This document shows, in pieces, positions 23,291-33,776 of a DNA stretch of 64,000 nt. Each line of letters begins with the position of its first letter. Position 1 is the first letter of the stretch. Under the pieces are notes generated by a model that made no database searches, had not been told where the DNA came from, and saw only the letters and a program-made list of their open reading frames with translations. The stretch comes from Cocos nucifera. Its lineage: Eukaryota > Streptophyta > Magnoliopsida > Arecales > Arecaceae. Both the position numbers and the translations under genes were made by a program. The stretch covers positions 1 to 64,000 of the forward strand of contig QRFJ01003063.1 of the NCBI GenBank assembly GCA_006176705.1. Reading direction: 5' to 3'.

Positions 23291-23918
23291 CTTAGACACC
23301 AAATTGTTGAGATAGAACCAATCGGATTAGCCTACAATCCAAACTCTAACCACTGAGCCTAATTAGGTCTTAGCTTGATCGATTACTCACGTGACTCGAT
23401 CTTGACCCAGACTTAATCCTATTAGGCTGGTCAATTTAAGCATTGTTGATCCCATCTAACCGACTCTTGATTCGATTTGATCAATCGCTACCTAATTAAG
23501 CTACCCAAGCCCGAACCCAGATTTATGAATATGTCTTAGATCTAAAATTCTTAATTTTAGACCTAATTGATATTTTATAAACTTAATTCTTAATTAAGTC
23601 AAGGTTTTTAAACAAAACATGTAAATAAGATTCTAGGATTTCAGAATCTAGGATTTTGTAGATAGTAAGTTTTTCAATTTTTGATTAAGAACAAATGTGC
23701 AGCACCCCTACACATCATAAGAACACCCCATTTTTTATTATACTAGACTACACATAGAACAATTCTATTTCTAGTCTAGTTATGTATCTCATACATATTA
23801 GATCTAGATCAATTAATTTTAATTTTTTATTTTTTAATTTTAGATCTAATCATATCTCATGTGATATCTAAAATTACTAATTAATTAGATTAAATTAGAT
23901 CTAAATAAATTTAATAAG

Positions 23919-23936
23919 AACCTGGCTCTGATACCA
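23919..23936 (-). other. Primer binding site, E-old
   Basis: Complement of TGGTATCAGAGCCAGGTT, two bases from the LTR edge; tRNA-iMet type. Confidence 0.85.
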
Positions 23937-23938
23937 GT

Positions 23939-26216
23939 TGAAGAAAAATCCTGAATTTTTTGGGTCAGGTTCGTTCAGATTTGATTGGATCGAGTGGCAT
24001 ATTTCAAAAAAAATTTTTTGAGATCTAGATCAAATCTAACACTTTTTAGATCTAATATTAGCATTTGATAAATAAAAAAAATTAAATTAAATTAAAACTA
24101 AATTAATTTTACCTTCATCCTGGCTAATCTGATTACCCATTGATGATCCTGCGGAAGCTCTGAGATTCTGGATCTAGCCATGCAAGCGCCTGACCTCTAC
24201 CAATATCCACTTAGGCTGGATTTAGAGATCTTCTTCTTTTCTTTCTTTTCTTCAAAAATTAGATCTGGATCTAATTTGGAGGATCTTCAAAATACCTTCT
24301 AAAGATCACCCATCGTCACTGCAGTAGTGCTGCCTTCTTCCTTTTTCGTCAGCCTTTTCTTGCCTGACTCGCACTAATCTGAAGAACCCAACTTTCTTGG
24401 GCATGGGGAGGAGAGAGAGGGCCAGATGTTGGCATGAAGAAGGGAGAGGGGCAGCCTTGGGGCATGGCTAGGAGAGAAGTTCTTGAAAAGTGGGCGCAGA
24501 TAGGGTCTATTTATAGACTCTGCTGTGCCATGCAGTGCTGCATCACCCCGGCCAATCATGTTGCTTCGTTCAATCAGATCTAAATCTGATTGATGGGATG
24601 AGAGACCTACAGATTCATCCTAAGGTGGTGCCTAAGACTGGTTAAAGTCTATAGGTGAGGGTCACCTAGTTTGAATCCAATAAGCAACCTGGAGTCCCAT
24701 CTGTATGGGACTCCAGCATCCCTATCCATAGGCGCACACCATCCTAGGTATGCACCATCTTCTTTCCAATTTTCAGAGAGGGGACAAGCTTCCTATCTGC
24801 TCTCCAATAAGTGCATGACACATGGGCAGATGTCCAAGGGTCAAAGGTCAACATTTGACCAAGTCAAAGTACAAGAATTAGCAGGTGACGAAAAACGATA
24901 GGTGTTGTCTCAAATTTATCTCATAAATTAAGACAACCCTTTTTGGACTTGGACAAGCTCTAATCAAACTAGGTAAAGGTACCTGAGTGAGCACAAACTC
25001 ATTTGGCTCAGTCGAGATAACTTTTAATGATAAGAAAAGGAGAATGTTAGGCTCAATCGTGTGCTAGCATGATTTTCTTGAACCTAATTGAATCTTATTC
25101 AAATCAACTAAATTGGGTTAGTCCAATTGATGATATCTAGATCCAAACCCTTATTTGTGTGACCCAGTTAGGTTCAGTTTTGTATGATAATGGGACATGT
25201 CATGATCTCCATCATCGACATCATCGAAACTCCTTTCGATGATCAGAACTCTTCTGATTCAGATAACTAGAATGATCAATCATCTAAATCATTCTAATTG
25301 CTCCCAAAATCCACTAGTGACACCTAGCAGTATATGGTGGCAATCCATCAAAACTAAAAATAAACCTCTCGGTGCATAGCTACTTGTGTGATTAAGTTCT
25401 TCTATCTTGAGCCCCGATCAGATTAGGGTTAAGGTGAACTCATCAAACCCTAATTTCTATCATATGATTTAATCATTCGATTCAAGTCCAATGTGAAAAC
25501 CTTAATAGAAACTCTTTCTATTATTTCACATTCTACCATGGCCATGGGCTTATGGACTTGATTCTCATGATTATCATAGGGTCGCTCCTTATCCACCGAG
25601 GTAGATAGATTCCATCTTGGTGCAATCCAATTCCTACAATGAACATGCTATAGCCAACATACACCTCAGGATTTCGAATGGCTAGGAGACCGAGTCATGG
25701 TGTAGTCAAACTATAACACCCTCAAGGTGAACTGCCGAATGCACCTCAGGTCAAAGAACCAGACACACCAGTGCAGCATCGAGTCAGTCATCGATGAGAA
25801 GGTAGACTTCCTTATGACTACTCGAGGTGGTCACGCTCAGTGCCCTCATTCTCTAACGAGTACCTGTACTCTCACCCCGATGTTTCTACACCATAGACTC
25901 AAGACTCATCTACTACAAAGAAGTGATTATATACTAACCTTCCAGATCAATCATCATCCTCATGATGATCCTACGGTCAGGAGCATTTTATGAGTTAATA
26001 ATGAAAATTCTTGTCTTAAATTTTCAACTCTTGAAAATAAGAATTATCATTACCATTAACTCAAGGGATGTATCACAGATACTAAATACACATATGTGAT
26101 AAAAAATAAATCATTTTATTATTTATTATTATTTATAGTCAAAATTATAATTTTTTTCTTAGAAGTGTATTACAAGTGTCAGTCAATTTTGGCTTCTAGG
26201 GCACACATATCTAACA
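23939..26216 (-). repeat. E-old 5' LTR
   Basis: 2278 bp on the minus strand, TGTTAGATATGTGTGCCC at its 5' end (26216 leftwards). TATA box at 24508-24515. Four W-box cores at about 24838-24870. Perfect hairpin GGAGTCCCAT/ATGGGACTCC at 24691-24714, with different inner pairs from the young LTRs. Confidence 0.9.
24508..24515 (-). promoter_or_regulatory. TATA box of E-old 5' LTR
   Basis: TATAAATA on the minus strand, in the same context as in the young LTRs. Confidence 0.65.
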
Positions 26217-26221
26217 GGATG
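26217..26221. repeat. Target-site duplication of E-old, right copy
   Basis: GGATG, matching GGATA at 16232-16236 with one difference. Confidence 0.8.
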
Positions 26222-27050
26222 TACTTGGGCCCTTTCTCGTGGCATCTGGATAGTGAAAATTTCTTCTAGTGGCTGTGGATTACTTCACTAAGTGGGTTAA
26301 AGCTGAACTCTAGCAAAGATCACTAAAGCTAAAGTATAGGACTTCGTCTGAAAATCAATAGTCTGTAGATTTAGTCTTCCTCAAACTCTTATCATGGATA
26401 ATAGACATCAATTTGTGAAAGAAAAATTTGCTGAGTTTTGTGAAGATCTAAACATCTTCCATCATTTTATATCAGTAGCTCACCTATAGGCAAACGATGA
26501 AACCAAGGTAACAAATAGGATCCTACTGCAAGAGATTAAAGCAAGACTTGAAAGAGCAAAGAAAACATGGGTGGATGAACTCTATCATATTCTCTGGACT
26601 TACAAAACCACTCAAAGGCTGCCAACTGGAGAAACTCCCTTTGCCCTAGCTTTTAGAACTAAAGTAATAATACCAGTCGAGCTCAAACTTTTTTCGACAT
26701 GAGTTGAAGGCTTTAGTGAATAGGACAACTCATAGGACCTTAGAGTGAACCTTTACCTACTAGAAGAAAAATGCGAGAGAGTCCAAATTTGAATGGCAGC
26801 TTATAGATAAAAGGTGGCTCACTATTACAACTCCAAAGTTAGAAGTAAAGTCTTTAAAGTTGGAGACTTGGTGCTACAATGAGCAGATATCTCTCAACCA
26901 TAAAGCCAAGAAAAGCTTGCTCCAAACTAGAAAAGCTCTTATGAGGTCATAAAAACTGTCCGACCAGGAACATACTATTTAAAGGAGCTTGAAGGTGCTA
27001 TACTCTCATGACTATGGCATTCAAAAAACTTATGAATATATTATCAATAA
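26217..27050 (+). pseudogene. pol: Tat-like gypsy pol, second piece: integrase core and C-terminus
   Basis: Continues the reading broken at 16236. Integrase core: DYFTKWVKA with a stop nearby, then MDNRHQFVKEKF (the second catalytic D), SVAHL and TNRILLQEIKARLERAK, WVDELYHILWTYKTT, PTGETPFALAF. The C-terminal part has VFKVGDLVL and ELEGAILS followed by WHSKNL. A TAA at 27048-27050 sits where such polyproteins normally end. Several internal stops make it nonfunctional. The third catalytic residue lies in a region changed to ANDETKVTNR. Confidence 0.82.
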
Positions 27051-27059
27051 TCTCATTTC

Positions 27060-27065
27060 AATAAA
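27060..27065 (+). terminator. Possible polyadenylation signal of gypsy pol
   Basis: AATAAA ten bases after the pol stop. The sequence is AT-rich, so this may be chance. Confidence 0.3.
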
Positions 27066-27153
27066 ATTCTTTTACTTTAACATTTTTGTCTTTGGTGCAA
27101 AACTATGAAATGATAGAAAATTATCCAACCGAACTTCATTTTCAAATGAAGTA

Positions 27154-27370
27154 GAAGGCCTCCGATTATTTAAGATATGATGTTAACCTTGTCATAGCTT
27201 GGGTGAAGGCATTCGGTTATTTAAAAAAGGAGGTTAACCTCATCACAGCAAGGATGAAGGCCTTCAGTTATCTAAGATAGGAGGTTAACTTCATTGTAGC
27301 GAGGATGAAGGCCTTTGATTATTTAAGATAGGAGGTTAACTTCGTCCTAGCAAGATTGAAGATCTCTAGT
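27154..27370. repeat. 51-bp minisatellite, about four copies
   Basis: Core GAAGGCCTTCGGTTATTTAA and GGAGGTTAAC repeated with GTTAAC at 27182, 27233, 27284 and 27335, an exact 51-bp period. The last unit decays. It lies between pol and the antisense gene of the gypsy element. Tandem repeats in the 3' noncoding part of Tat/Ogre elements are a known source of satellites. Confidence 0.8.
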
Positions 27371-27671
27371 TCTTAAACAAGAGGTAAACTATGGATACAA
27401 ACACCCCTGATTTTTTGATGCTCCCAATTGAGTTCAAAAACTCTTGTTCGTAAACAAGGGGGATAGACATACATGCTGTGGGATGAAGGTTATCAATTCC
27501 AGACGACGTCGACATCAGCCACGATAAGAAAGTAAAGAGACTAGCAAGCATAGAACAAAGATGAAAGATAAAAGGATCATTAAAAGTATTGCTATTTTAT
27601 TAAAGTTGAAGTTCATTACATGGGTCATTAATACCGATTACAAAAAAAAAAAAAAAAAAGAGAGGCTGAAG
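27371..27671. other. Gypsy noncoding stretch with AATAAA on the minus strand and an A-run
   Basis: AATAAA on the minus strand (27601-27596) lies downstream of the antisense gene's stop (46009-46011) once the family B insertion is removed, so it could be that gene's polyadenylation signal. An A-run at about 27641-27659 lies near the insertion point. No coding content recognised. Confidence 0.4.
27667..27671. repeat. Target-site duplication of family B, left copy
   Basis: TGAAG, identical to 46002-46006. Confidence 0.85.
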
Positions 27672-29912
27672 TGTTAGAAGTGTGCCCTAGAAAGCCAATT
27701 ATTGGCTGACACATTTATTTTTCAGGGCTTGTATTTGAACTTGTAAAACTTTTATTATTAATAAAGGGCATTCTTATTTCTAGTCATGTTTATGTGTCCA
27801 TGATTTGTCCTAGAAATTAATAAAGATGATTTTGCATATTCTCAAGGTATTAAGAATTTGAGACATATACTATTAGTAGTTAATTTCTAAATGCTTCCAA
27901 TTGGAAGATCATCATGAAGGATAGTGATTGATCCAGTTTGATTGGTGCATGATCACCTTCTTCATGAGTAGATGAGTCTCGATTCTGTAGTGTGGTGACA
28001 CTAGGATAATAATATAGGTGGTTGTTAGAGAACAACTTGCACTAAGTGTGACCATTATAAGATACCACTTGAATGTTTACTCACTTGTTAGTGGTATTCT
28101 CGATGCTGCAGTGGTATGACTAGTCCTTTGAGCTATGGTGCATTGGCTATTTGCAGTGAGGCTACTATAGTTTGACTGCACATTTACTTGATCCCTAGTC
28201 ATTCGGATCCTTGCTGTGTATATTGGCTATGGTCGATTCAGGTTCACTATTGAGAGTAGGATGCACTTAAATAAAATCAAACAACCTTAGTAGAAAAGAT
28301 ATAATCCTATGTGATTTGCGAAACTGAGTTCACTAAGTCTTTGGCCAAAGCAAGGTGAACACTGGAAAGGAGTTTCCATGAGATTCATAGGAGAACTCAA
28401 ATCGAGCCAATCTTGCATATGACTGACGATGGAGTTTGAGGAGTTATCCATGATCTCTGTTAAGTCAAAATTTTTAATAGAAAGATTGAATCATATGATA
28501 ACTATACCTAGAGGTTCATACTTTTATTCTACTGGATTGCCACTGCATACTACTAGGTATCACTGATAGATTATGGGACCCACGAGCATCGTCTTGATGA
28601 TCGATGATTCTCGATGGATAGTGTTAAAATTATTTCAATCCATTGAAAGAAGTTTTGATGATATTATGATAGAGATCATAATGTGTCTCACTACTAGATA
28701 GAATAGAATCTACAAGATCACACAAAAAAGAGGTTTTTGTCTGATCCGATGATTGATCGATGATTATAAATCATTAAGTATATAATTATCAATATGATTG
28801 ATAATTAACTTAAAAGGATAAATTAACAATTTGATTATGAATTAGACTTAATTTGATTGAAAAATAAGTTTTAAATCAAGTCTAATTGAATTGGATTCAA
28901 TTTGACTTGAATTGGGTTTGGTTTGATTGAGTTATGAGATGACTCCATTGTCATAGAATCAATTTCTAATTTGATCTAAATTTCGATTCAATTAAATCTT
29001 AATTAACTTAGAATTTAATTTGATTAGAGATCTAATTAGATTAGGTCCAATCAGGTGTTTGAATTTAAATTAATTTTTTTTTGGTTTGAGGCTCGATCCA
29101 AAATCCTAGAGTCCATTTTGTGAAGGACTCTTCCATGCGCCACCCATTATCCATGCCCCTTTTCTTCTCATGCAAATTTCAGATTTTGCATGAGGTTTTT
29201 TATATTTTTTTATCTCTTGGTTGATCACTTATCCTCTCATTTAGATATGGATAAGTTTTGGTTTGAATTTAAAATTTAATTTAAATTTTTGATAGAGTTT
29301 GACTCTATCAAGACTCTACTAGGCATCCCCTTATAAAGATCTATTTTTGGGATGTCTCTAGGAGGTCTTTTTGATCTAATAAAAATTTGGCCACCCACTA
29401 GAGTGAGAGAGGAACTTGTTGGCATCCTCCCTTCCAAGTTTGAAGGGAAAACTCCATTAGTACAAGGCATGGCACTCTGAGGAAGAAAGTTGCATTATTG
29501 TTGCTTTTTCTTCTACCTTCTCTGCTTCTTCAACTGAAGATCATCTTCTAGATCTGAACAAGGTTTAAATCAATCATCAAAAGATCTTCTCTATAAGAGA
29601 GGTATCACCCTGGGAAGATAGATGAGTCTCGAATCAGATCTGATCTCATGTGGATACCTGTAGAGGCCGATGTTTGCACGACTTCAGGAACCTGTCAAGT
29701 TTTGATCATCGACTGTAGAGTTCTTTAACCCATGATATGGTATGAGATCTGATCTCATAAATTAATTTTGGATTTTATGTCTTAGGTCCATGTTAGGGAA
29801 GGTTTTAGATTTGATTTAATGCATGATTAAAATAGTTAATCTATTTTATTCAGCTGTGATTTCAAAATAGTTTTGAAAAATATGCATGTAATCTACCCTT
29901 TCCTTTCTAACA
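27672..29912 (+). repeat. Family B 5' LTR
   Basis: 2241 bp. Begins TGTTAGAAGTGTGCCC, followed by the perfect hairpin AGCCAATTATTGGCT (27693-27707), and ends TTTCTAACA. No protein-coding content. Confidence 0.85.
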
Positions 29913-30183
29913 ATAGTATTAGAGCCACGATTTCAATTAGACATATTTAATCTAATTTTAATCTTAGATCTGAAAGTTATTTTTTAATTTAAATGATTTA
30001 TTTTAATTTTATTCAGATTTGAGATTATTGAATCATGTATAAGATGTATAGATCTATATTCCTTGTGCATAGTATTTAGATTAGATTGATCTCTATGGCC
30101 ATTCGATTATAAGAGAGATATTTAATCTAATTTTAATCTTATATCTAAAAGTTAGTTTCTAATTTAAATGATTTATTTTAATT
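29913..30183 (+). other. Start of family B internal region
   Basis: PBS-like TAGTATTAGAGCCACGATTT (29914-29933) follows the LTR. A stretch of about 66 bp starting at 29943 recurs at 30118 (period 175 bp), and the second copy runs into the gap. No coding region seen. Confidence 0.6.
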
Positions 30184-30921
30184 NNNNNNNNNNNNNNNNN
30201 NNNNNNNNNNNNNNNNNNNNNNNNNNNNNNNNNNNNNNNNNNNNNNNNNNNNNNNNNNNNNNNNNNNNNNNNNNNNNNNNNNNNNNNNNNNNNNNNNNNN
30301 NNNNNNNNNNNNNNNNNNNNNNNNNNNNNNNNNNNNNNNNNNNNNNNNNNNNNNNNNNNNNNNNNNNNNNNNNNNNNNNNNNNNNNNNNNNNNNNNNNNN
30401 NNNNNNNNNNNNNNNNNNNNNNNNNNNNNNNNNNNNNNNNNNNNNNNNNNNNNNNNNNNNNNNNNNNNNNNNNNNNNNNNNNNNNNNNNNNNNNNNNNNN
30501 NNNNNNNNNNNNNNNNNNNNNNNNNNNNNNNNNNNNNNNNNNNNNNNNNNNNNNNNNNNNNNNNNNNNNNNNNNNNNNNNNNNNNNNNNNNNNNNNNNNN
30601 NNNNNNNNNNNNNNNNNNNNNNNNNNNNNNNNNNNNNNNNNNNNNNNNNNNNNNNNNNNNNNNNNNNNNNNNNNNNNNNNNNNNNNNNNNNNNNNNNNNN
30701 NNNNNNNNNNNNNNNNNNNNNNNNNNNNNNNNNNNNNNNNNNNNNNNNNNNNNNNNNNNNNNNNNNNNNNNNNNNNNNNNNNNNNNNNNNNNNNNNNNNN
30801 NNNNNNNNNNNNNNNNNNNNNNNNNNNNNNNNNNNNNNNNNNNNNNNNNNNNNNNNNNNNNNNNNNNNNNNNNNNNNNNNNNNNNNNNNNNNNNNNNNNN
30901 NNNNNNNNNNNNNNNNNNNNN
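30184..30921. other. Assembly gap (738 N)
   Basis: Unsequenced. It hides the first 1.3 kb of the E3 5' LTR, the E3 left target site and whatever remains of family B and C internal sequence. That is more than 738 bp if E3 is intact, so the length is unreliable. Confidence 0.95.
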
Positions 30922-31897
30922 TTTTGGTCCTTTGACTTTGGTCAAAGTTTGACCTTTGACTGGTTCAATGTTGACCATATCGACACTTGGACTTTTGATC
31001 CACGTGTATCAACTGCACCTATTGGGAGAACTGGTGGGGGCTATTTCCCACTGCCAGAACTGGCAAGGAGGAGGGCGCACGCAACCTAGGCGTGCGCGCC
31101 AAGTTGGAGGCGCCTTAGAGTCCTTGTTGGACAAGACTCACCACTCCCTTTTGGATCTCCAATCAGAGTTCTACTAAAGGAATCAGTTTGACTGGTCTTA
31201 GGCACCCTCTAAGGAGGAATCCAGGGGTCTCTATTCCAACCAATCAGATTTAGATCTGATTTCACAAAGGGTTGTGATTGGTTGAGAGGAAGAGGAGTTG
31301 GATCACAAGAGGTCTATAAATAAGACCCTGCGCCCAACCCTAATTGAAGAATAGAGAATTTCCCATGCCCCAAGGCTGCCTCTCCCCTCCTTCCTCCATG
31401 CCATAAATCTTCTCCTCCTTCTCCTCTCCACGTCCAAAAGAGTTTTGGATTTTGGTTGGTGCGATTCCAGATCAAAAGAAAGGCGATCAAAAGCAAGAAG
31501 GCTGCGCTGCTGCAAAAGGACGACTGCTGATCTTCAAAAGGAGTTTTGAAGATCCTCCAGATCAGATCCAGATCTAATTTTTGGAGGATGTGATAGAGAA
31601 GAAGAGGATCTCCAGATCCAACCCGAGTGGATACCGGTAGAGGCCAGGCGCTTGCGTGGCTAGATCCAGAACCTTCCGCTGCAATCAGGATCATCTACAG
31701 GGTAATAGGATTACCCAAATCAGGTAAATTAAATTTGATTTAATTTATCTTATTTTATTTTATTTATTAAAATAATAAGAATCAGATCTAAAATATATCA
31801 AGATCTGATTGAGATCAAGAGAAAAATTTTTGAAATATATCTCTTGATCTGATCAGATCTGAACGAACCTGGACCGGGAAATCAGGATTTTCCTTCA
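30922..31897 (+). repeat. E3 5' LTR, right part
   Basis: Starts within the W-box array (30938-31000) and ends TTTTCCTTCA before the PBS. TATA box at 31315-31322. Several small insertions relative to other copies are clustered near the gap edge (30955-31180), suggesting low-quality sequence there. Confidence 0.9.
31315..31322 (+). promoter_or_regulatory. TATA box of E3 5' LTR
   Basis: TATAAATA, followed by AGACCCTGCGCC as in the other copies. Confidence 0.7.
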
Positions 31898-31899
31898 AC

Positions 31900-31917
31900 T
31901 GGTATCAGAGCCATGGT
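31900..31917 (+). other. Primer binding site, E3
   Basis: TGGTATCAGAGCCATGGT, two bases after the LTR; tRNA-iMet type. Confidence 0.92.
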
Positions 31918-32476
31918 TCTAAATTATTTAGATCTGATTTTAATTTATTTTAATTAGAAAATAAAGTGATTTTAGATGTCACATGAGATGTGATCAGATC
32001 TGAAATCAGAAAAAATTAAAATTAAATGATTTGGATCTAAGATTACATGAAGATATGCATGACTAGTTCTAGAATAGAATAGTTCTATAGAATAGTTTTG
32101 CATGTCTTTGATTTAATCTGATTAAATCATATTTTAGATCTTCTTATTTACTATTTTTTTGATATTATAAGTGTTATAATAACATCTAAATAAATAGCAA
32201 ATAAAAATTATTTAATTTTTTAAATATCATATGAGATATGATTGATGCATGTCTAGACTAGTTGTAGAATAGTTCTACATAATTGTCTAGATTAGAATTT
32301 ATTTTGATTAGATCAATTTAAATCTAATTTTTTAGATTATTATGAGATAATTTAGATCTGAAAATATGCATGATTTGATACATGAGATGTATGCAAAATA
32401 TGCCATGATTAGATCTAAATTTGTATATGAGATATATGATATAGATCTATAACTGTTTTGTAGTATTTACATGTTC

Positions 32477-32601
32477 CTGATTAAGGCGTTCCTCTTGGCC
32501 GTCCGGTCATAAGAACGAAGAAGGGTTTAAAGGCCCTCTCTTCCCATTCGATGGGGTGTTCTTATGACGTGTAGGGGTGCTGCGTGTTCGTCCTTAATCA
32601 G
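32477..32601 (+). other. Predicted leader RNA structure, E3
   Basis: Outer stem 32477-32486 with 32592-32601. Inner 11-bp perfect stem GTCATAAGAAC (32506-32516) with GTTCTTATGAC (32558-32568), enclosing two small hairpins. E2 differs at one base of the inner stem, giving a G-U pair. Confidence 0.6.
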
Positions 32602-32980
32602 AAACCCAAAACTTACTTTCTGCAAAACCCTAGATCCTGAAACCCTAGGATTTATTGTGCATATTTTGTTTATGAACCCAACTTAATTAAGAATTAAGTT
32701 TATGGAATATTAATTAGGTCTAAAATTGAGAATTTCAGATCTAAGACATATTCATAATACTGGGTTCGGGCTTGGGTAGCTCAATTAGGTCTAAGCGGTG
32801 ATCAAATCGAATCAAGAGTTGGTTAGATGGGATCAACAATGCTTAAATTGACCAGCCTAATAGGATTAAGTCTGGGTCAAGATCGAGTCACGATCAAGCA
32901 AGACCTAATTAGGCTCAGAGGTTAGAGTCTGGATTGTAGGCTAACCCAATTGGTTCTGACTCAACAATTTGGTGTCTAAG

Positions 32981-33772
32981 GTAAGTTTGGCACATACGAC
33001 CGACTGGTTTTTAATTGGAAGCTACTCGACCTGAATGCGTTCTTGTGCGAGTTAATGGCATATTCCTTCCACCGGATCTCACTTACCTGGCCATATCTGT
33101 TGACACAGTTCTGATCTGAGGTGGTCAATAATCCGAGCTAACCCATGCCACTAGGTTAGTCATAATTGTTATGACTAAGCCAAGTCTAGTTTAATGAGAC
33201 CTGAATCAATTCTCCCTAAGAAAAGATTAAGTCTGAGGTCTTCCACCATTGTAGATGTGCGGGCCCTTCCCGGGGTTGATTGTTCTCGGCTGGATACAGT
33301 GGCTCAGTTGCACCGGGAAGACGCAACCATGTCTATTAGGCATTGGATGCTATGGGCTGGAGGATGAGTTGGGCTCAATATTTTGGATACGGTGAGAGAC
33401 CCAATTAGGAACCCAGTCTATGCAAATGGTGGGTCTGACTTAACTAAGGAGTGGATCAATATTCCGGATACGGTGAGATTCATGAATTAGAGACCAAGTT
33501 TGGGTGCACCATGATTAGAGAATCATTGAACAAGAGTTGTTCACTCATTGGCTAACCCATCACCAATAACTGTTAGGTGAGGTGATGAGTCAGTTGGTGA
33601 GACCGCACCACCCACTAGAAATCATTCAATCGCGGAGATTTTCGCATCTCTACAGAGGGAGTGTAGGGATCCGAGAAAATAGTGGGAGCTAATTTGTTTA
33701 AAAATAAAATCCCTAAACAAATTGGTCAAGTCAAAATTACAGTATCTAACTAGAATCTTTGACTCTCTACAG
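32981..33772 (+). other. Predicted leader intron, E3
   Basis: Donor CTAAG|GTAAGT at 32981; acceptor CTCTCTACAG|G ending 33772; branch-like CTAAC about 23 bases upstream. 792 nt, ending four bases before the gag ATG at 33777. Confidence 0.45.
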
Positions 33773-33776
33773 GAAA

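Larger units (their letters stand above)
16237..26216 (-). mobile_element. E-old: old complete family A copia element
   Basis: 9980 bp: 3' LTR 16237-18511, internal 18512-23938, 5' LTR 23939-26216. It interrupts the gypsy integrase. Its LTRs differ visibly from each other and strongly from the young copies, largely by C-to-T and G-to-A changes, so it is the oldest family A copy here. The leader is about 440 bp shorter than in young copies and has lost half of the leader RNA fold. Confidence 0.93.

Noticed and set aside
27639..27660. The A-run as the tail of a LINE or processed pseudogene
   Set aside because: Sequence before it is gypsy noncoding DNA and there is no retroposon target duplication; simple A-run is enough.
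30168..30978. Long open frames across the 738-N gap
   Set aside because: They consist almost entirely of N.
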